From: JANQEU01 sp965601455 | Lineage (GTDB): Bacteria; Bacteroidota; Bacteroidia; Cytophagales; Cyclobacteriaceae | Assembly (NCBI GenBank): GCA_965601455.1 | Contig: OZ271831.1 | Span: 1,736,001 to 1,800,000, forward strand | DNA length: 64,000 nucleotides | Reading direction: 5' to 3' | In this document: positions 25,428 through 35,441 of the stretch, piece by piece | How positions within the stretch are numbered: the first letter of the stretch is position 1 | Layout: each line of letters begins with the position of its first letter | The notes under the pieces: model-generated | What the model was told of the DNA's origin: nothing | The model's input: only the letters and a program-made list of their open reading frames with translations | Database searches by the model: none | Program-made: the position numbers and the translations under genes

Positions 25428-28400
25428 ATGAGGAAACTTTTGACACTAGTCCTTTCTGTTGCTTCGATTTACACTGTGATTGCCCAGGGGTCATTGATGG
25501 ACGAGAAGAACTTCAAAGGATTGAAATTAAGAAATATCGGGCCGGCTTTCACTTCCGGACGAATAGCGGATATAGACATTCATCCTGATGACAAATCTGT
25601 ATGGTATGTTGCAGTGGGCTCTGGTGGTGTTTGGAAAACTACCAACTCAGGAATTACCTGGAATCCAATTTTTGACGACCAGGTTTCGTATTCAATTGGA
25701 TGCGTGACAATTGATCCCAATAATACCCATACCATTTGGGTAGGAACTGGTGAAAACGTAGGTGGCCGTCATGTTGGCTATGGCGATGGCATCTACAAGA
25801 GCGAGGATGATGGCAAAACCTGGAAGAACATGGGTTTGGCCAACTCCGAGCATATTTCCGAGATAATTGTCCATCCTTCGAACTCAAACGTTATTTGGGT
25901 TGCGGTTCAAGGTCCATTATGGACAAAAGGAGGTGAGCGAGGTGTTTATAAGTCTACCGACGGTGGTGGTTCGTGGAAAAAAGTTCTCGGTGGGAATGAA
26001 TGGACAGGAGCTACAGACCTTAAGATGGATCCGAGAAATCCTGATGTGCTGTATGCAGCCACCTGGCAACGTCATCGCACAGTTGCCGCCTATCTTGGCG
26101 GTGGTCCGGGATCTGGAATTCATCGCAGTCTTGATGGCGGTGAAACCTGGCAAAAACTGACTAGTGGAATTCCAAAATCCAATCTTGGAAAAATTGGATT
26201 GGCCATTAGTCCTCAAAACCCGGATGTGGTTTATGCCGCGATTGAACTTGATCGTACAACAGGAGGAGTGTTCATGTCCACCAACATGGGGATGACATGG
26301 ACCAAGCAATCTAACGCTGTAGCTGGGGCTACGGGACCTCATTACTATCAGGAGCTTTACGCATCTCCTCACCGCGAGGGACAGCTTTTCCTGGTAAACA
26401 ACAGCATGCTTTGGTCACAAGATCATGGAAAGACGTTCACTTTCATGCCACGGGAAGGAATGCATTCCGACAGCCATTCCGTGAGTTTTGTAGATGACGA
26501 TCCAAACTACATTCTGGTAGGTACAGATGGAGGTATTTACGAAACGTACGATCACACAGACAATTGGCGCTTTATTGACAACATGCCAATTACACAGTAC
26601 TACAAGGTTGCTGTCGACGATTCAAAACCCTTTTATTGGGTATATGGAGGCACGCAGGATAATGGTTCACATGGAGGACCATCTCGTACAGATACTGAAC
26701 ACGGCATAAGAAATGCAGATTGGGAAAAGACACTAGGCGCTGATGGCCATCAGTCTGCCACTGAACCTGGTAATCCCAATATCACATATGCTGAGACACA
26801 ACAAGGAGGTTTGCATAGAATAGACAGAACTACTGGTGAGCAGGTATTCATTCAACCGCAAGCTGGGAAGGGGGAGGATTATGAAAGGTTCAATTGGGAT
26901 GCTCCAATTATTGTTAGCCCACACGATCCGGCAACAATTTACGTTGCATCTCAACGAGTTTGGAAATCAACCAATCGCGGTGACAGTTGGGAGGCTATCT
27001 CCGGAGATCTAACTAGAAATGAGGAAAGAATAGCGCTTCCAATAATGGGTGGTTCTCAAAGCTGGGATAATTCCTGGGATGTTGGTGCCATGTCCAATTA
27101 CAATACCATCACCTCTCTTTCTGAATCACCGGTACAACAAGGTTTGGTATACGCTGGTACAGACGATGGAATTATTCAGGTTTCTGAAGACGACGGAGGA
27201 AGTTGGAGAAAGATTGAGGTTGGGTCTATTAAAGGCGTACCTGGTACATCCTTCATAAACGATATCCGTGCAGATCTTTTTGATGCGAATACAGTCTACG
27301 TTTGTTTGGACAACCATAAATACGGTGACTACAAACCGTATATATTGAAGAGCACAGATAAGGGACAAACCTGGTCATCGATATCCGGAAATATTCCCGG
27401 AAGAACACTCATTTGGAGAATTGTTCAGGATCATGTCGATTCTAAACTCCTGTTTGCAGCTACCGAATGGGGAATCTACTTTTCCAACAATGGAGGCAAT
27501 CGATGGGCTAAGTTGTCAGGCGGAGTGCCAACTATCCCATTTCGAGACATTACTATTCATCGCACCGAGAGCGATTTGATTGGTGCGTCATTCGGGAGAA
27601 GCTTTTACATCCTTGATGACATTTCACCCTTAAGAAACTTGACTGGCAGTTTAATGTCGGCAGAGGCAACACTATTTCAACCTGAAGATGCGCTTTGGTA
27701 TGTAGAGCGTTCAATCGTTAGTTCCCAGGGTAAGGCCAAGTATTTTGCGGAGAACCCACCTTTTGGAGCGATTTTCACCTATTTTCTTTCTTCTGAGCTA
27801 AAAACTTTGAAGGATCAGAGACAAGAAAAGGAGAAGAATCTTGGGTACGGGAATATACCATTTCCAGGCTGGGATGCTCTTGACGCTGAAAGCCGGCAGG
27901 AGAAACCTAGAATGGTTTTGACAGTTAAGGACACCGAGGGAAATGTTGTGAATACTGTGGACGGACCAATGAAGGTTGGCTTCAATAGAATTAACTGGGA
28001 TTTACGGTATGCTTCAAGAGATGGAGTAGAACTAAGCGATAGTGAAGTTGGAAAGGGATTCATGGCTCCTCCCGGAGAATACACCGTAACACTTTCGAAG
28101 ATTGTAGATGGAGTTCAAACTAATCTTTCTGATCCGATTGCTTTTCAGGTTGTTCCATTATACGAAGGGGCACTACCTAGAAAAAGCGCGGCTGAAGTGG
28201 CTGCATTCAGAAGTAAAGTTGAGAACTTTCGACAGGATCTCACTTCTGTGACTACGGAGCTGGAAAATAGTATGACTAGAGTAGATGCAATGAGAATTGC
28301 CCTTGGACGAGCAACCCAGGAGTCTCCTGAATTACTGAAAAGAATCTACGACGCGAAGCAGCAACTATTGGATCTTAATAAATCGCTAAATGGCAGTAAG

Positions 28401-28646
28401 TCCAAAGGTGAGATTGGGGAGAAAGGAGAGGCAACTCCAAGGAACCGAATGTTCGTAGGGTTCAGATCCTTCCGAACTACCTACGGTCCAACACCTAATC
28501 ACGAAGCGACTGTAGACGCAGGGATCGAAGAGCTGGCAGAAATCAAGGCGAGTTTAGTTGAAATGGTGGATACGATTTTGCCTTCAATAGAAAATGATCT
28601 GATGTCCGTGGGTGCACCCTGGATTGAAGGGCAGGGAATGAAATAA
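25428..28646 (+). CDS. Secreted BNR/Asp-box (VPS10-like) beta-propeller protein
   Basis: 1072 residues with a signal peptide ending VIAQ. About ten Asp-box motifs (S-x-D-x-G-x-T-W type) occur between residues 65 and 700, for example KSEDDGKTWKN, RSLDGGETWQK, STNRGDSWEA and STDKGQTWSS, giving two stacked propellers of the sortilin/glycosyl-hydrolase-74-like type. A C-terminal region after 720 contains a FlgD-like segment (NRINWDLRYASRDG) and helices. In Bacteroidota these proteins are often labelled glycosyl hydrolases, but acidic catalytic residues cannot be identified here. A terminator follows at 28665. Confidence 0.85.
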   Translation: MRKLLTLVLSVASIYTVIAQGSLMDEKNFKGLKLRNIGPAFTSGRIADIDIHPDDKSVWYVAVGSGGVWKTTNSGITWNPIFDDQVSYSIGCVTIDPNNTHTIWVGTGENVGGRHVGYGDGIYKSEDDGKTWKNMGLANSEHISEIIVHPSNSNVIWVAVQGPLWTKGGERGVYKSTDGGGSWKKVLGGNEWTGATDLKMDPRNPDVLYAATWQRHRTVAAYLGGGPGSGIHRSLDGGETWQKLTSGIPKSNLGKIGLAISPQNPDVVYAAIELDRTTGGVFMSTNMGMTWTKQSNAVAGATGPHYYQELYASPHREGQLFLVNNSMLWSQDHGKTFTFMPREGMHSDSHSVSFVDDDPNYILVGTDGGIYETYDHTDNWRFIDNMPITQYYKVAVDDSKPFYWVYGGTQDNGSHGGPSRTDTEHGIRNADWEKTLGADGHQSATEPGNPNITYAETQQGGLHRIDRTTGEQVFIQPQAGKGEDYERFNWDAPIIVSPHDPATIYVASQRVWKSTNRGDSWEAISGDLTRNEERIALPIMGGSQSWDNSWDVGAMSNYNTITSLSESPVQQGLVYAGTDDGIIQVSEDDGGSWRKIEVGSIKGVPGTSFINDIRADLFDANTVYVCLDNHKYGDYKPYILKSTDKGQTWSSISGNIPGRTLIWRIVQDHVDSKLLFAATEWGIYFSNNGGNRWAKLSGGVPTIPFRDITIHRTESDLIGASFGRSFYILDDISPLRNLTGSLMSAEATLFQPEDALWYVERSIVSSQGKAKYFAENPPFGAIFTYFLSSELKTLKDQRQEKEKNLGYGNIPFPGWDALDAESRQEKPRMVLTVKDTEGNVVNTVDGPMKVGFNRINWDLRYASRDGVELSDSEVGKGFMAPPGEYTVTLSKIVDGVQTNLSDPIAFQVVPLYEGALPRKSAAEVAAFRSKVENFRQDLTSVTTELENSMTRVDAMRIALGRATQESPELLKRIYDAKQQLLDLNKSLNGSKSKGEIGEKGEATPRNRMFVGFRSFRTTYGPTPNHEATVDAGIEELAEIKASLVEMVDTILPSIENDLMSVGAPWIEGQGMK

Positions 28647-28664
28647 TTAAATAGGAAATGAGAC

Positions 28665-28697
28665 AACAGGCATTTCTATTGGGAGTGCCTGTTTTTT
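28665..28697. terminator. Rho-independent terminator after the BNR protein gene
   Basis: AACAGGCA (28665-28672) pairs with TGCCTGTT (28686-28693), followed by a T run to 28697. It lies 18 bp after the stop at 28646. Its right edge touches the stop of a small reverse-strand reading frame at 28696, so it may also end transcription from that side, although the A run needed for that is short. Confidence 0.85.
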
Positions 28698-28884
28698 ATG
28701 CGGCACTCTCACCAAGAGCAGCCGTATGGCAATTGATCAGGTCAAGGATGACTTGCATTTGAGTCTGTCGATAGAAGTTTTTTTCTGAAAACCGTCCCAG
28801 ATTCTTCATTATTTTGAGACCAACCTTTTGATGAGTTCGATGGTCCTCATAAGAGAGTTTCGATATTTCCTCCTGATATGTCAA
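28696..28884 (-). CDS. Possible small protein, unknown
   Basis: A 62-residue frame on the minus strand in an otherwise gene-free spacer (28647-29041). The predicted peptide is helical and charged (KVGLKIMKNLGRFSEKNF, then VILDLINCHTAALGE) with codon composition like a real protein. It ends at the BNR terminator. No homologue is recognised, and it may be a remnant of a helical-bundle gene. No promoter could be placed with confidence. The remaining part of the spacer, 28885-29041, shows only AT-rich sequence. Confidence 0.3.
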   Translation of the reverse strand: MTYQEEISKLSYEDHRTHQKVGLKIMKNLGRFSEKNFYRQTQMQVILDLINCHTAALGESAA

Positions 28885-29041
28885 ATCACACGCAATAATT
28901 AATATCCATTGACTACGTTGGATTGCTAATTACAGATTTTTTCAATGCTTTGAGGTAGTTTTATTTGTTATTTTTTTGTGAAGATTGCGGTCAATTACAT
29001 TAATACATAACTAAGAATATCCGAGATCCAAATTCAATTCG

Positions 29042-30148
29042 ATGTTGAGACAAACGCTATTCATTTTATTCGCCATATTCCTTTTGGTATCTTGTTCCAG
29101 AAGAGCGCCGGAAGAATCTATGAATAGCATCTACAGGATCTATGTGGGGACTTATACTTATGGTGATAGTGAAGGTGTTTACGGTTTGTCTTTTGACATG
29201 GAAACTGGTGAAACCGGTGCACTCGAATTGCTAGTTGAAACACAAAATCCTAGCTATCTAACTCTCCTAGATGAAGGTGCGCAAATCCTTTTGGTTAACG
29301 AAGATGTGGACGGTACGGTATCTCTTTTCAACAGATCTGATAATGGATATAAGTTTTCTGCTGAAGTTGAGACGGAAGGATCCGCCCCTTGTTATGTAGC
29401 AATCAATGAAAATGGATTGTATTCGGTAGCCAACTACAGCTCTGGGAATGTTCGGTTTGGTAGCATTGGACAAAATGGCTTCACATCATACAAGCAGGTC
29501 ATGTATCACAGAGGAACCCTTGGCTCCAATAGTGAAAGGCAAGAATCTCCTCATGCTCATTATGCATCGTTCTCAGGAAATAATGCTTATGCTGTGGATC
29601 TGGGTATCGATGAAGTGTTGTTTTATGAAAATTCGGAGCGGGGATTCGATCAACCCCAAACCGCTTTAAAGCTTCAAAAAGGTGACGGTCCTCGACATCT
29701 TGAGTTTCATCCTAATGGAAAGTACGTGTATGTATTAAATGAATTGAGCAATACAGTTGTGGCAAGTCAGGTCGACCCGCAAACAGGATTTTTTGCATCT
29801 TTTGATCGAAAATCCACTCTTCCGGAAGGCTTTGAAGGAGAAAGCTATGCTGCAGATATTCATATAGATCCAAGTGGGAAATTCCTGTATTGTAGTAACA
29901 GGGGACATGAAAGTCTTGCAATTTTTAAGATTGGAGAGGATGGAAGTCTTGAATCACTAGGGCATCAATCGGTGATGGGTAAATGGCCAAGAAATTTCAC
30001 AATTTCACCAAATGGGAAATGGTTGCTCGTTGCGAATGAAAGAAGCAGCAACATTGTTGTCTTCAAAATTGATGAAGGCAGTGGCAGGTTGAAGCAACTT
30101 TCGGAAATAAAAGCTCCTAATCCTACTTGTTTAAAATTTGGAAGATGA
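29042..30148 (+). CDS. Lactonase-family seven-bladed beta-propeller lipoprotein
   Basis: 368 residues. The signal peptide ends in LVSC with the lipid cysteine at C18. The mature part matches the 6-phosphogluconolactonase (Pgl/YbhE) propeller family: YRIYVGTYTYG at the start, QNPSYLTL, NENGLYSVANYSSGNV, GDGPRHLEFHPNGKYVYV, PNGKWLLVANERSSNIVVF. Its lipoprotein anchor makes a cytoplasmic pentose-phosphate role unlikely; it may hydrolyse an extracytoplasmic lactone or bind sugars. The stop overlaps the ABC ATPase start by 4 bp (ATGA). Confidence 0.83.
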   Translation: MLRQTLFILFAIFLLVSCSRRAPEESMNSIYRIYVGTYTYGDSEGVYGLSFDMETGETGALELLVETQNPSYLTLLDEGAQILLVNEDVDGTVSLFNRSDNGYKFSAEVETEGSAPCYVAINENGLYSVANYSSGNVRFGSIGQNGFTSYKQVMYHRGTLGSNSERQESPHAHYASFSGNNAYAVDLGIDEVLFYENSERGFDQPQTALKLQKGDGPRHLEFHPNGKYVYVLNELSNTVVASQVDPQTGFFASFDRKSTLPEGFEGESYAADIHIDPSGKFLYCSNRGHESLAIFKIGEDGSLESLGHQSVMGKWPRNFTISPNGKWLLVANERSSNIVVFKIDEGSGRLKQLSEIKAPNPTCLKFGR

Positions 30149-30768
30149 TTAGTACAAATAATGTGTCATACAGCTATCCAGGGTCAAAACCCCTGAACTT
30201 TGGCGATATTAACCTTTCCTCAGGAGAGGACTTATTGATAATCGGAGAAAGTGGTGTGGGTAAAACCACACTAATGCATTTATTGGCTGGATTACGCACT
30301 CCGGAGACAGGTTCAATCACGATCGGCGAAACCGAGATTCAATCTCTTAGCCAGGCAAAAAGAGATCGTTTTCGAGGCAATAGAATTGGTATCATATATC
30401 AGAAACCCTACCACCTAAAATCAATTACAGTTCTCGAGAATTTGTTGATGATTCAAAGAATGGGTTCAGGTAAGAGTAACAAAAAAGCTGCACTTGAGTT
30501 ACTTGATCAGCTCAACCTTAGCGAATTTGCCAATAGAAAGCCCTCCAATCTCAGTCAGGGTCAACAACAACGACTATCAATTGCCATGGCAGTAGTAAAT
30601 GATCCGGAAATAATTTTAGCAGATGAACCGACATCTAGTCTGGACGATAGAAATTGCGAGGCCGTAATTTCTTTACTTCGAAAAATTACTGATGAGCACC
30701 GCAATCTGATAGTGATCACTCATGATCAGCGGCTTCATACCTACTTCAATTCAAAAATGACCTTATGA
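30145..30768 (+). CDS. ABC transporter ATP-binding protein, LolD/MacB type
   Basis: 207 residues from the ATG at 30145 (ATGA overlap with the previous stop); an ATG at 30127 is in frame but gives an unnatural extension. Walker A is GESGVGKTT (G34-T42), the signature is NLSQGQQQRLS, and Walker B is IILADEPTSSLDD. The short size and LolD-like sequence fit a MacB-type exporter ATPase. It overlaps the permease gene by 4 bp, so the two form one complex, probably for lipoprotein release or efflux. Confidence 0.9.
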   Translation: MISTNNVSYSYPGSKPLNFGDINLSSGEDLLIIGESGVGKTTLMHLLAGLRTPETGSITIGETEIQSLSQAKRDRFRGNRIGIIYQKPYHLKSITVLENLLMIQRMGSGKSNKKAALELLDQLNLSEFANRKPSNLSQGQQQRLSIAMAVVNDPEIILADEPTSSLDDRNCEAVISLLRKITDEHRNLIVITHDQRLHTYFNSKMTL

Positions 30769-31940
30769 ATATCTTTATTCTGAGCTGGAGAAACATATGG
30801 CAAAGGAAGCTAAGTACTATCCTTAGTCTTATCCTAATGATGCTGGGAATAGCGATTATATCGATGATGATCTTATTTCAATCGCAGTTGGAAGATCGAT
30901 TCACTAGAAATCTAGCGGGTATTGATATGGTAGTGGGTGCGAAGGGTAGCCCACTACAACTGATACTATCTTCCGTTTTTCATCTGGATGCACCCACTGG
31001 AAATATTCCATTGGAGGAGGCAGAGGAGTTGTCTAGAAATAGGCTAATTGAAAGGAGTATTCCTGTGAGTTATGGAGACACCTATAAAGGATATCGGATC
31101 GTAGGCACAACTACAGAATTTCTAAGTCTTTATGATGGAAAAGTAGGGACAGGAAAAATCTGGTCTGAGTCCATGGAGGTTGTAGTGGGATATAGGGTGG
31201 CTGAAATATTTGGCCTAGAAATCGGAAACAAGCTCATTTCTTCCCATGGTTTGGGAAAAGAAGGTGCGCTTCATGAAGACAGTCAATTTGAAGTTGTTGG
31301 CATCCTGGAATCAAGCAATACGATTTTAGATCAGTTGATTCTTACAAACACTGAGAGCATTTGGGATGTTCATGCCCATGAAGGTGAAGAAGAAGAGGGC
31401 CCAAAAGAGATCACTTCATTATTGATTGAGTTTTCCAGCCCCATGGGCCTGATCCGGCTTCCAAGAATGATCAATCAAGGAACTTCAATGATGGCCGCGC
31501 TACCGGCATATGAAATCAATCGTCTTTTTGGGCTACTGGGTATCGGGTTTGACACATTAAACCTAATTGCATTGGTGATTGTGATTGTATCAGCAGTAAG
31601 TGTTTTCATTAGTTTATACAACTCTCTGAAGGATAGGAAACACGAGTTAGCATTACTTAGAAGCTATGGAGCCACAAGAGGACAAATTGTGTGGCTCATT
31701 CTTTTTGAAGGGTTAATTCTCACAGTAATGGGAACAGCACTTGGAATAGTGACCAGTAGGTTCGGTCTATGGTTAGTTTCACGTCAAGCCATGGAAACCT
31801 ACAATCAGGGGTTTGATCTCACTGTTTTTCATCCTAATGAAGGACTTCTGATGCTCCTTGCTCTAGGGCTTGGCGTTTTTTCCGCACTATTACCAGCTAT
31901 TCAAGCCTATCGATCAGATATTTCCAGATTACTGGAATAA
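30765..31940 (+). CDS. FtsX/LolC-type ABC permease
   Basis: 391 residues with one N-terminal helix (about 16-36), a large extracytoplasmic domain, and three C-terminal helices beginning near residue 262. FtsX features include LKDRKHELALLRSYGATRGQI. It partners the ATPase encoded directly upstream. The segment YGDTYKGYRIVGTTTEFLSLY resembles the periplasmic domain of LolC/E. A clear terminator follows. Lipoprotein trafficking or export is likely, with the substrate unresolved. Confidence 0.88.
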   Translation: MNIFILSWRNIWQRKLSTILSLILMMLGIAIISMMILFQSQLEDRFTRNLAGIDMVVGAKGSPLQLILSSVFHLDAPTGNIPLEEAEELSRNRLIERSIPVSYGDTYKGYRIVGTTTEFLSLYDGKVGTGKIWSESMEVVVGYRVAEIFGLEIGNKLISSHGLGKEGALHEDSQFEVVGILESSNTILDQLILTNTESIWDVHAHEGEEEEGPKEITSLLIEFSSPMGLIRLPRMINQGTSMMAALPAYEINRLFGLLGIGFDTLNLIALVIVIVSAVSVFISLYNSLKDRKHELALLRSYGATRGQIVWLILFEGLILTVMGTALGIVTSRFGLWLVSRQAMETYNQGFDLTVFHPNEGLLMLLALGLGVFSALLPAIQAYRSDISRLLE

Positions 31941-31978
31941 GCTTCATTATCTTCTCACCAACCACTAACTTTGCGATT

Positions 31979-32009
31979 CAGGAGTTCATATAGACTCCTG
32001 TGTTTTTTT
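31979..32009 (+). terminator. Rho-independent terminator after the ABC permease gene
   Basis: CAGGAGT (31979-31985) pairs with ACTCCTG (31994-32000) around an 8-bp loop, followed by TGTTTTTTT to 32009. It separates the lactonase/ABC unit from mnmA. Confidence 0.85.
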
Positions 32010-32046
32010 AAGCGTAAACCGTGGCTGTGAACCCGGCAATAAGCAA

Positions 32047-33180
32047 ATGAGTAAAAAAGGAAGAGTATTAGTGGCTATGAGCGGCGGAATAGATAGCTCC
32101 CTCGCCGCCGTTTTGCTGCATGAAGAAGGTTATGAGGTCATAGGGATGACCATGAAAACCTGGGACTATGCGTCCTCTGGAGGGAGTAAAAAAGAGACTG
32201 GATGCTGTAGCCTTGAGTCAATAAACGATGCAAGGAACATTTCGGTAAATCTTGGATTTCCACATTATATAATTGATATAAGGGATGAATTTGGTGATTA
32301 TGTGATTGATCATTTCACCAACGAGTATCTTAATGGACGAACACCCAATCCATGTGTCTTGTGCAACACACACATAAAATGGGATGCCTTATTACGTCGA
32401 GCCGATCAACTTGGCTGCGATTTTCTCGCAACGGGACACTATGCAAACATACGGCAGGAAAACGGACGTTATGTGGTTTCCAGGGGTAAGGATGAAAACA
32501 AAGATCAGTCCTATGCTCTTTGGGGCGTTTCACAGGAAAGCCTGAGCAGAACGACTTTCCCTTTGGGTCACCTGAAGAAGACCGAAATCAAAGAGATGGC
32601 TATGGAAAGAGGCTTTGTGGAGTTAGTGACAAAATCCGAATCATATGAAATCTGCTTTGTGCCAGACAACGACTATCGGGGATTTTTAAGACGAAGAGTT
32701 TCGGGTTTGGAAGAACAAGTCCAGGGAGGAGAGTTCGTTCTCGAAGATGGAACAATTGTAGGCACTCATGAGGGATATCCGTTTTACACGGTTGGACAAC
32801 GCAAGGGGTTAGGAATTGCTCTGGGTTATCCGGTTTATGTTACGGAAATTGATAAAGATAAAAACCGCGTAGTACTGGGTACTTTTGATGAGTTATCGAG
32901 AGACGGAATGTATGTCAATCAGTTGAATATGCAGAAATATGATCAATTGACGGACAGATTGGATACGATAACCAAGGTTAGGTACAATGATCATGGAACC
33001 CCTGCCGTTATTGAGCAAGTGGGTGATACCATGAAAGTATTTTTTGGTAAGGGTGTCTCCGCAATTGCTCCAGGACAAGCTGCCGTTTTTTATGAAGGCA
33101 ATGACGTTATTGGAGGAGGATGGATATCATCAAGTTTCAGACAGGCACATGAGAAGAAGACTTCCACTATGGCTCTTTAG
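32047..33180 (+). CDS. mnmA: tRNA-specific 2-thiouridylase
   Basis: 377 residues. The PP-loop AMSGGIDSSLAA starts at residue 10, the catalytic pair is C103 in NPCVLC and C203 in YEICFVPD, and YTVGQRKGLGIAL is the conserved C-terminal block. It transfers sulfur to U34 of tRNAs for Lys, Glu and Gln. It is the first gene of a close-packed run whose later genes encode envelope proteins. The next gene begins 32 bp inside its end. Confidence 0.95.
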   Translation: MSKKGRVLVAMSGGIDSSLAAVLLHEEGYEVIGMTMKTWDYASSGGSKKETGCCSLESINDARNISVNLGFPHYIIDIRDEFGDYVIDHFTNEYLNGRTPNPCVLCNTHIKWDALLRRADQLGCDFLATGHYANIRQENGRYVVSRGKDENKDQSYALWGVSQESLSRTTFPLGHLKKTEIKEMAMERGFVELVTKSESYEICFVPDNDYRGFLRRRVSGLEEQVQGGEFVLEDGTIVGTHEGYPFYTVGQRKGLGIALGYPVYVTEIDKDKNRVVLGTFDELSRDGMYVNQLNMQKYDQLTDRLDTITKVRYNDHGTPAVIEQVGDTMKVFFGKGVSAIAPGQAAVFYEGNDVIGGGWISSSFRQAHEKKTSTMAL

Positions 33181-33841
33181 TATTCTTTTATTTGCTTGCT
33201 CGGATGATTTCGAGAAAGTGAGTCTTCCAGATGCGAATCGCTATTTCCCATTGGAATCTGGTTTCTTCAGGGAATATCAAGTGGATGAAATATTGTACAA
33301 TTTGAATGGATTTGATACTTCCACCTATTTTCTGAGAGAATCGGTAAGCGATTCTTTTGAGACATCCGGAATAGTAAGCTACTTGTTAAATAGAGAAACA
33401 CGTACCTCTGATACAATGGTCTGGGAGTTGGATTCGGTGTGGAGTGTAAGAGTTCAAGACAATCTTGTGATAGTTAATAGCGGGAATATCAATCAGGTTG
33501 TTCTCTCAAATCCCGTGGTTCCTGGTAAAAGTTGGGACAGAAACAGTCTAAATACATACGGTACTGAGAATGTCGAATATCAGGAAGTCGGGTCATTAGA
33601 TTTGCTCTCGGAGGTGTCCCAAATCGGTAATCTGGATTTGATTAAGGTCTCAATTTCCGATCAACCAGCTAACATCGTTGACCAGGACGAAAGATACGAG
33701 GTCTATGCTCAAGATGTCGGATTGGTGCAAAAATACTCTCGGGTTTTGCAATTTTGCACGGTGGATTGCGACAGCGCAGGACAAATTACCAATGGAATTT
33801 CATTAACACAGAATTTACTGTCATATGGCTCTATTGAATAA
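33149..33841 (+). CDS. Lipoprotein of unknown function
   Basis: 230 residues from the ATG at 33149, which begins a lipoprotein signal (MRRRLPLWLFSILLFAC, C17). An upstream in-frame ATG at 33044 would extend 105 bp into mnmA without a signal, so it is rejected. The mature part begins ANRYFPLESGFFREYQVDEI, a pattern common in Bacteroidota lipoproteins of beta-sandwich type, and has paired cysteines near the C-terminus (FCTVDC). It overlaps mnmA by 32 bp and the subtilase gene by 17 bp, so it is likely co-transcribed with both. Confidence 0.72.
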   Translation: MRRRLPLWLFSILLFACSDDFEKVSLPDANRYFPLESGFFREYQVDEILYNLNGFDTSTYFLRESVSDSFETSGIVSYLLNRETRTSDTMVWELDSVWSVRVQDNLVIVNSGNINQVVLSNPVVPGKSWDRNSLNTYGTENVEYQEVGSLDLLSEVSQIGNLDLIKVSISDQPANIVDQDERYEVYAQDVGLVQKYSRVLQFCTVDCDSAGQITNGISLTQNLLSYGSIE

Positions 33842-35441
33842 GACCTTGACGATTTTATTACTTGGCATTTCCCTCCATTCTTTTGGTCAGGTTGATCGAT
33901 ACATGGTTTTCTTCACGGATAAGCCATCCGCGGATAACCTGATAACCGATCCGGTTCAATTCCTTTCGCAAAAATCTATTGATCGGAGAGAAAGACAAGG
34001 TCTGGAGATTGACAACACAGATGTTCCAGTAGAGAAGGATTATATCCAGGAAATTCGAGAGCTAGGGATCAATACGTTTCACACTACCAAATGGCTTAAT
34101 GGCGTCCTTGTGGAAATGGATAGCTCAGGATTGGAATCTATAAAGGTGCTACCCTTCGTTTCAAGTATTACATTAGTTGCCCGTGGTTCAAGGCTTTCCA
34201 ATAGTGAGTCAATAGAATTACAATTTGACTTTGATATTGAGCCATCTAATGTTTTTGAAAGTGAGAGTCAATTTGAAAGCCTAAACATCAGAAAAATGCA
34301 CAGGGCAGGATATGATGGTGACAACATCACGATTGCAGTGCTGGATGCTGGTTTTCCAGGTGTCAACCGATCAAAGGCATTCCAATCGATGTTCGAGGAA
34401 AGTCGATTAATTCAAGTAAGAGATTTCGTCACCAACTCGGGTAATCCCTTTCAGTTTAATGATCATGGTACGGAAGTGTTGTCCATTATGGCTGGAGAGT
34501 TTAATGAGTTCATCGGGTCAGCACCAGATGCCAATTACCTTCTTTACGTTACAGAAGATGTCCAGGGAGAAAATAGAATAGAGGAATACAATTGGCTTTT
34601 CGCGGCCGAAACAGCAGATAGCGTAGGAGTAGACATCATTCATTCTTCATTAGGTTATAGCGATGGCTTTTCAATTCAAGATATGGACTACAATTACGAG
34701 GATCTTGATGGTCAGAGTGCGTTGATCTCAGAGGTAGCGTCAATGGCCATCAGCAAAGGCATTTTCGTGGTTAACAGCGCTGGGAATGAAGGTAACAATG
34801 CCTGGGGCTACATTACACCGCCATCTGATGTGGTGGGAGTATTGTCCGTCGGAAGTGTCAAATCTGATAGGGAGATTGCTTCGTTTAGTTCAACAGGTCC
34901 AACGGCTGATGGTCGCATCAAACCAGATGTAGTGGCTCCTGGTGTTTTCGTGGAAATGGTCAATGGACAGGGTGAAATAGTTTTTGGAAACGGTACCAGT
35001 TATTCAGCGCCAATTGTCACTGGTTTGGTCGCCGGCTTATGGCAACAAAATAGAGACTGGACGAATCTTGAGCTACATGAATATATTTTGTCAATTTCAG
35101 ATAGGTCGAATTCACCTGATACGATTTTTGGTTACGGGATTCCCGGTTTTGACCGTGAGTCAGAGAAGATGATATTAGCCAGTGATATACTTGAAAACAA
35201 GATCACCGTATACCCGAATCCCTTTATCTCTAACAACCTCTACATTGGTGCTGGAGAATTGGTTGGGGAGGAAGTAACGGTAGTTCTGTACGATATCAGG
35301 GGTACCGAAATCGAGGAGTTCTCGGGAATTTGGGAGACAGAAACCTACACATGGAACCTCCCTTCGTTGCAAAATGGAATTTATATACTGAGATTACAGA
35401 CGAAGAACCAGAAGAAAGAAGTAAAACTGATTAAACAATAA
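33825..35441 (+). CDS. Subtilisin-like S8 protease with T9SS C-terminal sorting domain
   Basis: 538 residues with a signal peptide ending HSFGQ. An inhibitor-like propeptide (about 20-135, QKSIDRRERQGLEIDNTDVPV) precedes the S8 domain. The catalytic triad is D174 (VLDAG), H214 (FNDHGTEV) and S392 (GTSYSAP). The last 75 residues are a type A T9SS sorting domain: VYPNPF, VTVVLYDIRG, LPSLQNGIYILRLQT. The enzyme should be secreted or anchored on the cell surface. It overlaps the preceding lipoprotein gene by 17 bp and abuts rpe. This is the strongest evidence for Bacteroidota with gliding or T9SS machinery. Confidence 0.93.
   Translation: MALLNKTLTILLLGISLHSFGQVDRYMVFFTDKPSADNLITDPVQFLSQKSIDRRERQGLEIDNTDVPVEKDYIQEIRELGINTFHTTKWLNGVLVEMDSSGLESIKVLPFVSSITLVARGSRLSNSESIELQFDFDIEPSNVFESESQFESLNIRKMHRAGYDGDNITIAVLDAGFPGVNRSKAFQSMFEESRLIQVRDFVTNSGNPFQFNDHGTEVLSIMAGEFNEFIGSAPDANYLLYVTEDVQGENRIEEYNWLFAAETADSVGVDIIHSSLGYSDGFSIQDMDYNYEDLDGQSALISEVASMAISKGIFVVNSAGNEGNNAWGYITPPSDVVGVLSVGSVKSDREIASFSSTGPTADGRIKPDVVAPGVFVEMVNGQGEIVFGNGTSYSAPIVTGLVAGLWQQNRDWTNLELHEYILSISDRSNSPDTIFGYGIPGFDRESEKMILASDILENKITVYPNPFISNNLYIGAGELVGEEVTVVLYDIRGTEIEEFSGIWETETYTWNLPSLQNGIYILRLQTKNQKKEVKLIKQ

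Noticed and set aside
31966..31973. Promoter -7 match TAACTTTG before mnmA
   Set aside because: Transcription would start directly in the terminator at 31979-32009 and no -33 box is present, so it is probably chance.
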